Below are positions 30,304-43,680 of a stretch of DNA of 62,000 nt, piece by piece. The notes under the pieces are model-generated. The model saw only the letters and a program-made list of their open reading frames with translations. It was not told the origin of the DNA and ran no database searches. The translations under genes and the position numbers were made by a program. Origin of the DNA: Mesostigma viride (taxonomy: Eukaryota; Streptophyta; Mesostigmatophyceae; Mesostigmatales; Mesostigmataceae); contig RPFO01000079.1 in NCBI GenBank assembly GCA_009746045.1, positions 2,358,844 through 2,420,843 on the forward strand, given 5' to 3'. The first letter of the stretch is position 1. Every line of letters starts with the position of its first letter.

Positions 30304-31007
30304 TGGCGTCTTCATCGTCCGCATTAACGGCCAGGACCTTCCACCAATGACGGCGACCCCCATGGATACCGCCGTGCCATGCGCAGCGCCCCACTGCCCC
30401 CTGCTCGGCCCCCGCCGTCACCGCCATCGCCACCGGCATCGACGGTCACCTGCTCCCCAGCACGTGTGGGGATCCGCCGGGGCAACTTCAGCTCAGGTAT
30501 GCCGGGCTGCCAGGCTTGGCCGTCCCCCTAATAAATTCGTTCGCTTTGCACCTGAGCCGAAGCCCGCGCTGCGAACCCTTTTCTCCTATCAATGACGACG
30601 CTCGCGGCTCCGCGGCTCCGCGGCTCTAGCAGTGGGATCTGCCTAACTCCCCTTCCCGCCCCTTTGCACCTTCGCAGCCCTCGGGCTGTCGGAGAGAGAG
30701 CAACGGGTCGGCAGTGAGCCAGGCCGGGTTCGCCCCGCCTCGCGCGGCCGCCTCTGAAACCTCCTCAGACTGCACGCATTTCTTATGCGTGCAGACGCAG
30801 ACTCATTCTACCTGGCCACCCGAGCCAACCGTCGGCGTCGCCTCGACGCGTTGGCAGGAAGAATCGAAACGGTGATTGAAAGCATAAGCCCCCAACCCGC
30901 CCGGCCCCCTACCCCACCACCTCCACCCCCACCCCCATCACCACCCTGCTCCATCTCCGGCCGCCCCCACCCCCGCCTGCACCCCCCTTTTCGGTCAACG
31001 CGCGCCC
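30304..31007 (+). other. Inter-ORF part of the split LINE
   Basis: GC-rich DNA between LINE ORF1 and ORF2, including short frames rich in His/Arg or Pro; no domain is recognised. Confidence 0.4.
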
Positions 31008-32179
31008 TTGGTCATCGCCACCTTCAATGCCCGCACGCTCCAGCCCGACGCTGACCGCGCTGTCACTGCCTGCGCAGTGACGACTGTCAGTGCCATCGAG
31101 TCTCCAATCTTATTGGTTTCTGCATCGACAATAATATCGCCATCCTGGGAATCCAAGAACACAGGCGCACTGCATCGGCCCGCGGATCAACTGCCCTTGC
31201 TGCTGACGACATCGACGGCTGGCGGTTCTACTACGGAGGCGGCGACGGCACCGGGAACGGGGGCGTCGGTCTCCTCTGCTCCCCGCTCGCCGTACGCCAC
31301 ATGGGCGAACCCCAGCTGGTCAACGCTCGGCTCCTTGTGGCCACTTTTCATTCGATGGAGGGCCACTCGACCTACGCCGTGACGGTGGGCGTCGGTTACG
31401 CACCCCACTCCGGCCACCCAGAACAAGATCGCAAGGACTTCGTTGCTGCGCTGGAGAACCTGGCGAACGGCATCCCTGGTCGCAACTACCTTGCTCTGCT
31501 GCTGGACGCCAACGCCACGCTACCACCGGGTACTGGCGGATGTCAGCACGCCCCCAACCAATGGTACGGTCTCCAATGCCGACACTGCACTTTTTGCTGA
31601 TTTGCTTACGACATGCGATTCGGTCACTGCCAATTACACCCGCTTTCCACATATGAGTCCAGATGCTTTGGTCACACACACCTCGCCAACTGGCACTGAA
31701 TGCTGCATCGACTATGTTGTAATGCGCAAGCGTCATCAAGGATCTGTACTAGCTGCTCGCTCGCATGTGATCCCCCTGGTGCGCTCCGATCATCGCATCG
31801 TCGATCACCGCCCGCATCCGCCTGCGATTCCCCTCGCCCTTTCGTAAGCACGTGGCACCACCTGATTTGCGCACACTTCAGTTGCTTGAGAAATCTGACG
31901 ACGCTCTGGAGGACTTCCCTGAAAAACGCGCCCACAAGTGCGCCGCGGAGGCGTTCGTCGACGCGCTGGACATCAGTCCCGGGCAGCCACGCCCAGCTGT
32001 TCGCAGCCGGCCCGGCATCGGCCCTTCGGCACCTCGCTGACAAGCTGCCCGCGGCCAGGGCCCTCCTGCCCCCCCGCCGCCCGCCCCGCTTCACCAGCCT
32101 GCACCGACTCGATCCCCGCCGTCATCCAGGCCCGGCAAGCCCTGCGCGACAACAGCGACCCCGCCCGCTACGCCCGCCT
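31008..32179 (+). pseudogene. LINE ORF2, endonuclease part (left piece)
   Basis: Frames together read ATFNARTLQ, IAILGIQEHRR, GNGGVGLLCSPLAVR, VTVGVGYAPHSGHPEQ and LALLLDANATLPPGTGG, which align block by block with the intact APE-type endonuclease of the LINE at 45.9-47.4 kb. N of ATFN, E of QEHRR and D-N of LLDANATLP are expected catalytic residues. The reading frame changes several times and stops occur. The piece ends at 32,179, where the CACTA-like element begins; the missing continuation is found at 48,044. Confidence 0.75.
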
Positions 32180-32235
32180 CACTATACTTTTCGTCCGAGG
32201 GTAGTAAAAAGGATCCGAGGCGTAAATTACGAGGT
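32180..32235 (+). repeat. Left terminal inverted repeat (56 bp) of the CACTA-like element
   Basis: Identical over 56 bases to the reverse complement of 47,988-48,043; ends in GCGTAAATTACGAGGT, after which the two ends diverge into subterminal repeats. Confidence 0.9.
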
Positions 32236-32686
32236 CTTATCTTACTACCTAGATCCGAGGCGTGAGATCCAACGCCGTAATCATTACTACCTATCATCCT
32301 ACGTAGTAATTTTACTAGCCGTAAGTAAGAGTAACGTTACGACTGCACATCTTTGGTAGTACATTACCGACAGAGTAAATTACCGCGACGGGTCTTGGTT
32401 GGTAATCTACCACCTGTAGATTAGGTGCCAGTGATCCGATGCTGTAAGATACGTTTCAGTAAGTTACTTCGGGGATCTTTGCCTGTACACGGCCAGATGG
32501 ATAATTATATTGTAATGGAGAAGTGGGAGAACGTGCGTGTCTATTAGCAAATGCAGCGAAATATAAAAATGTAGTTATCAGCCTTTTTCGCCTATTCAGC
32601 AGTTGTCGTTGTCGGCCGTTGTCAGTAAGCGGCTATAGATTATGTGTGCTGGGGCCGGTGAAAAGACGCTAGCAAAGTTCGTCTGA

Positions 32687-33797
32687 ATGGCGTCCAATAG
32701 AGGGGATTTTATTGTTAGTGGATTGTTGGACGAGGAGAAGGCGAGGTTGCTGGCGGAGAATGCGAAAGAGCAGAGGGAAGCAGCGGAAGCCGTGCGTGGA
32801 AGATGAGGTAACGGGATGGAGTGTGGGCCCTGGCTTCTGGTTATGAAATGATGGCGGTTGCAGGCCAGCCGTGCTCGCTGGTAATGGGTGCGTGGTGTTG
32901 AAATCCAAGTTCTGCGCGTATTCTGTTTTTTGGTCAATGATTGAAGGGATGTCGCCTTGTTTTATTTTTGTGCATCTGCGTCCCGTCGTGACTGCCTCGT
33001 CATGGACGCCCAGGGGTAGAAGTTCGAACGAGGGAATGATTTTTCAAACGCCTGGATATGTTATGATAGTACGAATAAATGGTAATGGGTAGAGGCGGCC
33101 AAAATTTTGTTGGAAGTGTGCCAACGCCGCACATACGACTTGAACAACCCTAGGTATCTTAGGAAAAGGAAACACGGATACGTCGGAGTGGAGGAAGAGG
33201 AAGACGATGACGATGGTGAAGACGGAGAGGTTTACAATGGAGGCCTTGAGAATGGGGAGACATTGAAGCAGGAGAGCAGGGTAGCGGTGAGTGGCCCGTC
33301 ATGAATTACATTGTGGTTGCAGTTGTTAGCGAGGCGTGTTGATTGCTTCTTGCCGCGGGTAATCGCTAGCGTGCATAACCTTCTTTTTTCAACAGGTGTT
33401 CTGGTGCATTGACTGCCGCAAAGCAATTCATGGGACTGATTATGTGCCTATCATGCCGTTTGGGAATCATACATTGCCAACATTTCGTGTTTAGAAGGCG
33501 CGCCTTCAGAAGCATATTCAGCACCGCACGAGCCAGGTGCTGAAGGCGTGCTTGGAGAGGAAGGGGTATAAAGTGCGCATGACCGCATCGAAGAAGAAGA
33601 AGCAGCAGGAATCGGGCAAGACCATGATAACCGAGCCAGGATTGGCTTTCGTGCATGCAGTACATGGTGCGGCGCAGGCAGTGAATGCTGCATCGATTGC
33701 AGCGGTGCAGCCTGTGGCCATGGCGGTGCAGGGCGCGGGTCCTGAAGTGTGGGCGTTGGCGAAGCAGATTCACGATGCTGTCATGGCCACGTTGTGA
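32687..33797 (+). pseudogene. Putative three-exon zinc-finger-like gene of the CACTA-like element
   Basis: Function unknown. Model: exon 1 32687-32791 (ATG; charged helix DEEKARLLAENAKEQREAAEA), donor GTGCGT; exon 2 33095-33286 (LLEVCQRRTYDL, then a long acidic run), donor GTGAGT; exon 3 33396-33797, acceptor TTTTTTCAACAG. All junctions are phase 0. Exon 3 begins VFWCIDCRKAI and later has LQKHIQHRTSQ, a possible C-x2-C ... H-x2-H zinc finger, followed by a lysine-rich stretch and an Ala/Val-rich tail. One in-frame TAG (33492-33494) interrupts exon 3, so the copy is broken or the model is incomplete. A possible TATA motif lies near 32,558. Lying ~500 bp inside the left terminus, it may be an element gene. 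Confidence 0.4.
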
Positions 33798-33869
33798 AGC
33801 CAAGGAATGGGTGTTGGTTCCAGTCAGGTGCCTCGCCCGGAGGAAGCTTTTCTGCTGTAAGCAGAGGTG

Positions 33870-33967
33870 CGGCATCAAGCATTTGCAATCGCCATGAGAG
33901 CAGTGGAGATGTCAGCGGCATGAAGCATTTGCAATCGCCATGAGAGCAGTGGAGATGTCTGCGGCAT
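33870..33967. repeat. 46-bp tandem duplication
   Basis: GGCATCAAGCATTTGCAATC followed by GCCATGAGAGCAGTGGAGATGTC occurs twice in a row with only a few differences. Confidence 0.8.
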
Positions 33968-34559
33968 TGGGAGATCTGCAGACAATTGCAGGAGGACATT
34001 GTGCGGTACGCTTGTAGGGTGTAAGCTGTGTTGTTCCGCTCGCTAATGGACATGTGCCCCTGTAACCTCTTCCAGGCTAGTATCTGCTATCCACCTCTTC
34101 AGGCTTGAAAAGTAAATTGCTGTACGGTTCACAATTGGCATGGCTTGACATGCACGCGTCCTTGACTGTGGTCTGCATGGGTTTGGGGTTTAGCGGTTTA
34201 CATCAGACTCTGCTGTGTATCTGCTTAATCAGCCGACGTGTCACATGGGGACAGCAACGGCGCTGGGATGCAGCCCGGTGTGAATGCGAGTAAGGTACGC
34301 GCTGGCATGCATGGCGGATGGGGCGTGGAAGCCACGACCCACGTTTTTGTGTGTGCACGGGGGGCTAGGGGGCAAGTCGTTGTGTTGCTGCCATCCATAT
34401 GGCCATGGATATGCGGGAAGCTTTCCCTGTACCCATACTTAATGATGCATGGACTGGTTGTGACAGCCAAGGGTTTAGCTGTCGTGGGTTTGCTGAGTGA
34501 TCATGGCAGTCTGCTAGGCTGGTGCTAGAACAGCCATAGCGCGGTTACTGCTATGTCTT

Positions 34560-34870
34560 GCCCGTGCTAACTGATGCTGCAGCCATGCGTGGAGCGCGAA
34601 TCGTCCCGTGAGGAGAAGGAGGAGGCGGGGCCGGTGCACCCATGGGCAGGGCCGGAGAAGAAGGACGCGGAGCACCCAGTGTGGGAGAAGGAGAAGGCGG
34701 GGAAGCACTGAAGCTCCACCCCATGTCAGGCCTCTAGTATAGGTGCCAGTTAACTAAACCCATGCACGTGCAGGTTGTAGCTCAGAATGTATTTAAAATC
34801 ATATGCCCCTTTTCAGGTATATGTGTAACAGTGACTCCCAACGGATATATGTTCCTAATTTATTAAATTC
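34560..34870 (+). mobile_element. Charged ORF remnant and LINE/SINE 3' tail
   Basis: 34,583-34,710 encodes a short Glu/Lys-rich frame with a stop after GKH. From 34,778 the shared tail family follows (GAATGTATTTAAA, CATATGCCCCTT, TCAGG.ATATGTG, ACTCCCAACGG, then TTTATTAA). Confidence 0.45.
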
Positions 34871-34954
34871 TTACTGAATAATTGTTGTCTTTATGAACCC
34901 ATGAAGAGCAAAGCCCGGTGGGGAGTACATGTAACGCATTACCACGAGAAGGGG

Positions 34955-35245
34955 TCCCCACACCGCATTTCTTCGCTCTCTGTTCCTATGCAGAACAAGA
35001 AGAGGTGGAAGACCAATGTCCCGGCTCACACGCCAGCCCATGTGGGTAAGCCCCCTCCCCCAAAGCGGAAGGGGCGCTTTGGGGAGAAGTGTAGTGAGGA
35101 TTTTGTAGACTAGATAGCTTAGAGTTAGCTTATTTCGATGTTGCGGCTTGACCCACCTCTACCCATTCAGCAAGGAATATGCATGTGCTGCATGATCTCC
35201 CAACGGAGGCATGTTATAATTTTATTTGATTCTTTAATGTAGTGT
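34955..35245 (+). pseudogene. LINE ORF2 C-terminal fragment with 3' tail
   Basis: MQNKKRWKTNVPAHTPAHVG and KPPPPKRKGRF match the very end of the nearly intact LINE ORF2 (MQDKERWKKIVKAHTP, VGKPPPPKRRRRF) at 44.2 kb. The hairpin tail CTCCCAACGGAGGCATGTTA then TAATTT ends the fragment. Confidence 0.7.
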
Positions 35246-35572
35246 CTTGGGGCATGATGCAGATGAGATTTGTAACTTCCGTGTAATTATGTTTCTAAAG
35301 AGATTAGCATAGTACTCTAAACATGCCCATGCGCATGACACGCAAGTACTAACTTACTTACACCAGACCTGGCAATAAACAAGCATTGATGGGATGGACC
35401 CAGCGATACATAATGGGCGTGCATGCGTAAAAAATATACACTATGCATGGCCCAATGGGCATGCATTCAAATAATTACAAATGAAGGCCGCCATGAGAGC
35501 ACTGAAGCTAAACCAGACCGGGCCACAATTAACCCTCCAGCACCAAAGTTCCACTGCATCATGTAAGACAAG

Positions 35573-36525
35573 CCATCCATCCATCCATCCATCCATCCAT
35601 CCATCCATCCATCCATCCATCCATCCATCCATCCATCCATCCATCCATCCATCCATCCATCCATCCATCCATCCATCCATCCATCCATCCATCCATCCAT
35701 CCATCCATCCATCCATCCATCCATCCATCCATCCATCCATCCATCCATCCATCCATCCATCCATCCATCCATCCATCCATCCATCCATCCATCCATCCAT
35801 CCATCCATCCATCCATCCATCCATCCATCCATCCATCCATCCATCCATCCATCCATCCATCCATCCATCCATCCATCCATCCATCCATCCATCCATCCAT
35901 CCATCCATCCATCCATCCATCCATCCATCCATCCATCCATCCATCCATCCATCCATCCATCCATCCATCCATCCATCCATCCATCCATCCATCCATCCAT
36001 CCATCCATCCATCCATCCATCCATCCATCCATCCATCCATCCATCCATCCATCCATCCATCCATCCATCCATCCATCCATCCATCCATCCATCCATCCAT
36101 CCATCCATCCATCCATCCATCCATCCATCCATCCATCCATCCATCCATCCATCCATCCATCCATCCATCCATCCATCCATCCATCCATCCATCCATCCAT
36201 CCATCCATCCATCCATCCATCCATCCATCCATCCATCCATCCATCCATCCATCCATCCATCCATCCATCCATCCATCCATCCATCCATCCATCCATCCAT
36301 CCATCCATCCATCCATCCATCCATCCATCCATCCATCCATCCATCCATCCATCCATCCATCCATCCATCCATCCATCCATCCATCCATCCATCCATCCAT
36401 CCATCCATCCATCCATCCATCCATCCATCCATCCATCCATCCATCCATCCATCCATCCATCCATCCATCCATCCATCCATCCATCCATCCATCCATCCAT
36501 CCATCCATCCATCCATCCATCCATC
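35573..36525. repeat. (CCAT)n microsatellite, 953 bp, about 238 perfect units
   Basis: An uninterrupted tetranucleotide tract without visible variants. Because the unit has no stop in most frames it produces spurious open frames (Ser-Ile-His-Pro or Met-Asp-Gly-Trp repeats) on both strands. Confidence 0.97.
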
Positions 36526-36529
36526 GGGG

Positions 36530-37520
36530 TATAGTCCTAGTACAGCCATGCTACGTCCTGGCTATGATGAGATTACTTGCCCACGCTCCTAGTGTTATGC
36601 CATGCTCACATGAGTCTTATTGCACCCACAGATTGCCGGATCGTTAGCGTGTCCGTTTAGCTAGCGTTCCCGAATGCAGCTGTGGCATGCCTTAGGCATG
36701 AAGGAGAGTGGGGGTCTCTGGGCACCCTTTCTCCTGTTGTGCACACACAGGCATTAAAAGCACTTCGGTGCTCCGTGACTCCCCAACGGGAGCACGTGTT
36801 TAAATAATTAATTAATGAATGAATCGGGGTTAACTAATGCTCCTTGACTCCCTAATGGGGGCATGAGTTTAATAAATGAATTAAGTAGTTAGTTAATAAA
36901 TCAGGTTGATTCAGATGAGGTCCCTGCTGGTTCCTTGTGGACTGGCCAGCCAGGGAGATATCTTCTTACATGGTCAGGCCCTTGCCGACCATGTAACAAC
37001 CTGTTAGGCGACGCAGTGGCCAACATTGGACATACCGCCATATGTTTGTCTCCGCGATATGATTTTAGCTGACATGCAGAGCACAGACACTGTTGGCGTC
37101 ATCCGCTCAACCCCTCTTATTCATACATGGGACCTCGGATATGTAGGATTAGTAGCGTTGCCCAGGCGGACATTGTCAAAGACTACGACCCCCCAGTTGT
37201 GGGTCCTAGGAAATTTAACAAGCATGATTGTCTCCTTGTTGATAGGCATTAATTCATCCTTGATGATAGGCATTGCTTGCGTGCAAGATTAGCTCGAGGC
37301 CCATATTTTAGACTACTAGCTGAGCTGTGGACATACATGTAGTTATTGACGTCTTGACGGATATTGACGTCTTGGGGGACTTCCACTATATCTTCTTTGG
37401 GGAATTCAGAGATCCCGGTCCCCCAACATGGACATGAGACTAATTAAAATCAATTAATCAATGTCATGAATAGAGCGCGTTCATGACGTTCAGTCATGAA
37501 CAGAGCCCTAACCTTAAACA
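36530..37520 (+). other. LINE-tail relics and unassigned sequence
   Basis: CAGCCATGCTACGTCCTGGC TATGAT (36,543-36,568) recurs at 52,143-52,168. Two hairpin tails (CTCCCCAACGGGAGC at 36,778; CTCCCTAATGGGGGC at 36,844) carry AATTAATT-type tails. No gene is recognised at 36,910-37,520. Confidence 0.45.
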
Positions 37521-37539
37521 CATAAGAAAACAATTATGG

Positions 37540-38023
37540 CGGGCCATGTGACCAACAACTCAAGCAACAAGCCCTCGACCTTCGCGAGGAAGCCGACATC
37601 GCCCGGCGCAGCCACAATGTCATCGTCAAGCACTTCGACCAGCAGGCAGGTGAGACCTCCACGAGCCTTCTTGAGGCATTTAAGCGCGCCATTCTTGCCC
37701 CCATGTTACTCACTGGTGAGCTGGACATGTCGGCTGTCCGCCTCCCCCGCGCGCGGGGGAAGGCTGGCCCGGCCCCCGTGCTCCTCACCTTTAAGTACAT
37801 GGCGGACAAGCTGGCGTTCCTTAAATGCCGCAAGAAGCTCTCGGAGACTCGCTTCACGCTGGACGACGACTTGACCCTGGCCCAGCAACAACGGCGACGC
37901 GAGCTATGGCCGGCCTACCTTCAGCTCCGGCAGAGCGCAAGGGGGAAGCCGGTATACTGGAGGGGGGCGGTCATCCACGTTGACCACAAGCCCTGGCAGC
38001 CCCCTCCTGCCACCTCAGACTAG
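37540..38023 (+). pseudogene. LINE ORF1 C-terminal domain, fragment 1
   Basis: Reads (with one frame change near 37,700) QALDLREEADIA, HNVIVKHFDQ, then LPRARGKAGPAPVLLTFKYM, DKLAFLKCRKKL, LDDDLTLAQQQRRRELWPAY and GKPVYWRGAVIHV. This is the RNA-binding C-terminal half of a LINE ORF1 protein: an RRM-like block with a K..FLK helix and the following domain. It ends at TAG 38,021-38,023. No ORF2 follows; instead a 3' tail sequence starts. Confidence 0.65.
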
Positions 38024-38470
38024 GAATATATATACCAGTAGTGTAGATTAGTAAGGCTTAGCCTAGCATGTGGCCCACGCGCATGTGCGCCCATAATGGC
38101 CCCCATGGATGATGCCTTCAACATTTAGCCATGCTTTGTCTATAATGGGACCCCCATGGATGTTGCATTAAGAACTTAGCCATGCTATGCCATGCAGAGA
38201 GATGCTCTCTGTCGAGAAGCCATGCCCTAGCCCTTGCATAGCCATGATGATCTTCCTCCCCCGTGCCAGGATCCCCTTAGCTGGGTTGAACCTGAGACAG
38301 CATGGTGGTGCCGGTGCCCTTGCGGCACCTAGAGCAAGTGTTGCTTACATTCCCACCCTTGCATGAAGTAGCCTAGGATGTATTTAAAGCCATATGCCCC
38401 TTCTCAGGGATATGTGCTACATTGACTCCCAACGGAGTGATGTTGATAATTAATTAATGTGACCAATGTA
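38024..38470 (+). mobile_element. 3' tail of the ORF1-only LINE derivative
   Basis: After the ORF1 stop come AGTAGTGTAGATTAG (shared with 53,632 and, inverted, 57,345), CATATGCCCC..CTCAGGGATATGTG, hairpin ACTCCCAACGGAGT and an AATTAATTAAT tail. This layout recurs in inverted orientation at 56,936-57,510. Confidence 0.55.
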
Positions 38471-38919
38471 AGAAGCTTAGCCCCCAAACATATTGTTGTC
38501 TCACGTAATGAATCACTTGCTGATCAACAAATCGATGGTTATCTCATAGGCACAATGTACCTCTGACCATCATTGCTGGCCCATGCATGCATGCACCAAT
38601 CATGGCAGCCTACATGACACATACATCGCTTATTTGCCATTTAAAAAATGCGACAAAGTGTCCATATAGGTACTCATAGATTAGCACAAATTCCCGGCTT
38701 AGCACGATGTGGACAACTTTACTTAACGGTGAAAGCCTGTCTCGCCCTTATTGCCTTGAGGGTTCCCGGCGATAGGTCCTGTCTGTTGGTCGACATTTTT
38801 CTTTTGCAGCTGGCCATCGTCGGTAGGTATGAATGATCTCGATGCTAGCAATTACGATGATGATACCCGAGGTAGTCTATACCTAGGATCGAGAGCTTCT
38901 TCTTGTATGGCAATGCCGG
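38471..38919. other. No feature recognised
   Basis: About 450 bp of sequence without a recognisable gene or repeat; a short frame at 38,648-38,836 has no motif. Confidence 0.4.
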
Positions 38920-40445
38920 CAGTTAACTATTACTCCGAATAAAGAGTTAAGAGGTTGGCCCTCGGCAGTCGGCATGGCGATCACGGAGCGATGACGGGGC
39001 GATGACGGGGCGATGACGGGGCGTTGACGCGCGTGATGAATAGGATCTGTTTGACAGGCGGCGGCTATTGGTAATATAGATTGTTGATTAAGAGAAGAGT
39101 TTAGATGTTGGCCCGTGGGCGATGACGGTGACGGCGTCACCGTCATCGCCCTCGACGGGCGTCATGAATACGACCTTTTTTATATGCGGCGGCTATTGGT
39201 AATATAGGTCGTTGACTACTACTCCGAATACAAATGTAAAGAGTTAACTGGCTGTCCGCGACACTCCCGGAGCTAGTGTATACAGGGGGGGGGGGTAGCC
39301 CCCCCCCCCCCCCCCCCCCAAAACTGGGGGGCGGGGGGTAAGGGGTTGGACCCCCCCCCCCCCCCCCAAGAAAAGGGGGGGGGGGGGGTTAGGGGGTTTT
39401 GGATGCAGACCCCCCCCCCCCCTCCCTGAAATATAAATATTTTCCGGGTAAATGGGTATTTTTTATTAACCAATAGCGGAATATCGGTAGGTTAAGAGGT
39501 ACCACGTATCGACCAGCTGGTTACCCACTGAGGGTAGTGTGATAGGTGAAAGGTTTAGAAAGGAGCATTATGTGACCAGGGGAGCCAAGTGACGCGCGTA
39601 AGGTCACCGTGAGGAATGCAAGTAAACACCCTGTTGCGTCCCAGGTATAAATATTACTCCTTTCCCCTCCCCTAAACCCTTCTTCCCTTCATCATGATTT
39701 GCAGCAACTCAATACGATTCAGTCCAGTCTCTCTTTGTGCCCCTACGTGGCATTTTCGCTTAGTATTCCTTACTTCTCAGAGGCCGCTCCCCCCCCCGCG
39801 CCACTTCCCCTGCGTTTTGCCACCGGAACTACCCGCGCCCCACCGGAACTACCCGCGCCCAAGCAGAGAGTTGTTTTTTAATACACTTAAGGATATATAA
39901 ATTTTTGGGGGGCCGACCCCCCCCCCCCCCCCCCAAAACTGGGGGGGGGGGGGTCGGGGGTCAAGACCCCCCCCCCCCCCCACCCCAGAAAATGCCCCCC
40001 CGGGGGGTGGTATACACTAGCTCCGGGAGTGTCGCGGACAGCCAGTTAAGAGGTTGGCCCTCGGCTGGCTCGGCATGGCGATCACGGGGCGATCAGTGAC
40101 GGGGCGATGACGGGGCGTTGACGCGCGTGATGAATAGGATCTGTTTGATAGGCGGCGGCTATTGGTAATATAGATTGTTGATTAAGAGAAGAGTTTAGAT
40201 GTTGGCCCGTCGAGGGCGATGACGGTGACGACCGTCACCGTCATCGCCCTCGACGGGCGTGATGATAAGCCCATGTTTGATATGCGGCAGCTATTGGTAG
40301 TATAGGTCGTTGACTATCACTCCGAATAAAGAGTTAACAGGTTAAGGCCCTCGGCCGGGCGATGACGGGGCGATGACGGGGCGTTGACCGGACGCTCGTG
40401 ATGAATAGGACCTGTTTGATAGGCGGCGGCTATTGCTAATATATA
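38920..40445. repeat. Satellite array with GATGACGGGGC units and hairpins
   Basis: Three diverged copies of a composite unit (CCGAATAAAGAGTTAAGAGG, GGCGATGACGGGGCGATGAC, GCGTGATGAATAGGATCTG, GGCGGCGGCTATTGGTAATA). Two copies include a long inverted repeat, e.g. 40,208-40,254 with arms GTCGAGGGCGATGACGGT and its complement. The 798-bp TTAA element interrupts the array. Confidence 0.75.
39248..40045. mobile_element. 798-bp TTAA-flanked element with ~37-bp inverted termini
   Basis: Termini CTGGCTGTCCGCGACACTCC then CGGAGCTAGTGTATAC are inverted copies of each other. TTAA flanks both ends (39244-39247, 40046-40049). An unoccupied paralog of the target, AAAGAGTTAAGAGGTTGGCC, sits at 38,944-38,964 in the same array. 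TTAA duplication is the mark of piggyBac-type elements. The interior has two blocks of alternating poly-C/poly-G (39,285-39,422; 39,903-40,010) and no transposase, so it is non-autonomous. Confidence 0.85.
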
Positions 40446-40972
40446 GGTCGGATATTTGTGTACCACCCCCCTCCTTCCCGCGGCAGGTACGCAGCGACCC
40501 GCTGTTGTCCTGGCTGCAATTGTGTATCACTTGTACGGTATTTGTGTATCACTTGTACGGTATTTGTGTATCACTTGTCCTCCTTCCCACGGCAGGTACG
40601 CAGCGACCCGCTGTTGTCCTGGCTGCAATTGTGTATCACTTGTACGGTATTTGTGTATCACTTGTCCTCCTTCCCACGGCAGGTACGCAGCGACCCGCTG
40701 TTGTCCTGGCTGCAATTGTGTATCACTTGTACGGTATTTGTGTATCACTTGTACGGTATTTGTGTATCACTTGTCCTCCTTCCCACGGCAGGTACGCAGC
40801 GACCCGCTGTTGTCCTGGCTGCAATTGTGTATCACTTGTACGGTATTTGTGTATCACTTGTACGGTATTTGTGTATCACTTGTCCTCCTTCCCACGGCAG
40901 GTACGCAGCGACCCGCTGTTGTCCTGGCTGCAATTGTGTATCACTTGTACGGTATTTGTGTATCACCACCCT
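40446..40972 (+). repeat. Tandem array of 87/109-bp units
   Basis: The landmark GTACGCAGCG occurs at 40,487, 40,596, 40,683, 40,792 and 40,901, giving spacings of 109, 87, 109 and 109 bp. The 22-bp difference is one extra copy of CTTGTACGGTATTTGTGTAT CA. All three forward frames are open through the array, which is a repeat artefact. Confidence 0.9.
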
Positions 40973-42811
<1,839 letters not shown>

Positions 42812-43215
42812 TGCAGCTTGCAAACGGCAAGGGCAAGCACCCGGGTAAGAGCAAAGGCAACCGCACGAGCAAAGGAAAGGGAAACTGGAAGAGCAAGCAC
42901 AAGGCCAAGGAAAGGACAAAGGCACTTGTGCTTGCCAAAAGGGCAGGCTCAAGGGAAATGACAAGGGCAAGGGCAGGGGCAGGCACAAGGGAAGCGGATA
43001 AGGGCAAGGGCAGGCGCAAGGGAAAGAGATTAGGACAAGTCAAGCACGAGGGAACGGACAAGGGCAAGGGCAGGCACAAGGGAAAAGATGAAGACAAGGG
43101 CAGGCACTAGGGAAAGGATGAGGGCAACGGCAAACACTGGGGATCAAAGGATAGGGGCAAGGGCAGATGCTAGGGTAACAGTTAGGGCAAAGGCAGGCAC
43201 AAGAGAAGAATAAGG
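42812..43215. repeat. Degenerate GGGCAAGGGCAGGCACAAGG minisatellite
   Basis: Purine-rich short repeats (GGGCAAGG, GGCACAAGGGAA) run for about 400 bp. The Lys/Gly-rich open frame 42,811-43,110 follows from the repeat and is not credible as a gene. Confidence 0.7.
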
Positions 43216-43463
43216 GGCCGTGAAGTATAAGTGGAAATGCGGGTGGCGACATGGGGTTCGATCGGGCCTGCTGATGCAAATGCAGATTTCAACTGCAGTG
43301 ACAAACACAAGCGTAGTCATAGGCAACGACAAATTCCTTGCATGCGTGCCTTGCTCTTCACCGGCTGGCTCGTTTGCTAGTTGTCTAACAGTTTCTACCG
43401 ATAAACATCACTTGCCATTGTTAGGTCTGCCTTGCTGCCGTGCTAGTGGGTAGCTGGGTGATC

Positions 43464-43680
43464 GTGCTTGTTCCTTGTCAAGGGAGGGATGCATGTGGAG
43501 TAGGTGGGTGGGTGTGCTTGTTCCTTGCCAAGGAAGGGATGCACAAAGGTTAGATAGGTGCACGTGCTTGTTTCTTGTCAAGGGAGGGACGCACAAAGGG
43601 TAGGTGGGGGCACATGGTTGTGCCTCGTCAAGGGCGGGATGCACGAAGGGTAGGTGGGGGCATGTGGTTGGTCCTTGTCT
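43464..43680. repeat. ~50-bp tandem array (4 copies)
   Basis: TGCTTGTTCCTTGTCAAGGG, AGGGATGCAC and AAAGGGTAGGTGGGGGCA repeat with start points 43,464, 43,515, 43,565, 43,615 and a partial copy at 43,665. Confidence 0.85.

Noticed and set aside
35441-36647. Four ORFs of 320-390 codons (MDGW or SIHP repeats)
   Set aside because: They are translations of the perfect CCAT tract in several frames on both strands.
40208-40254. Strong hairpin as a transcription terminator or microRNA precursor
   Set aside because: It recurs within each unit of a satellite array; no evidence of transcription or a bacterial-type terminator context.
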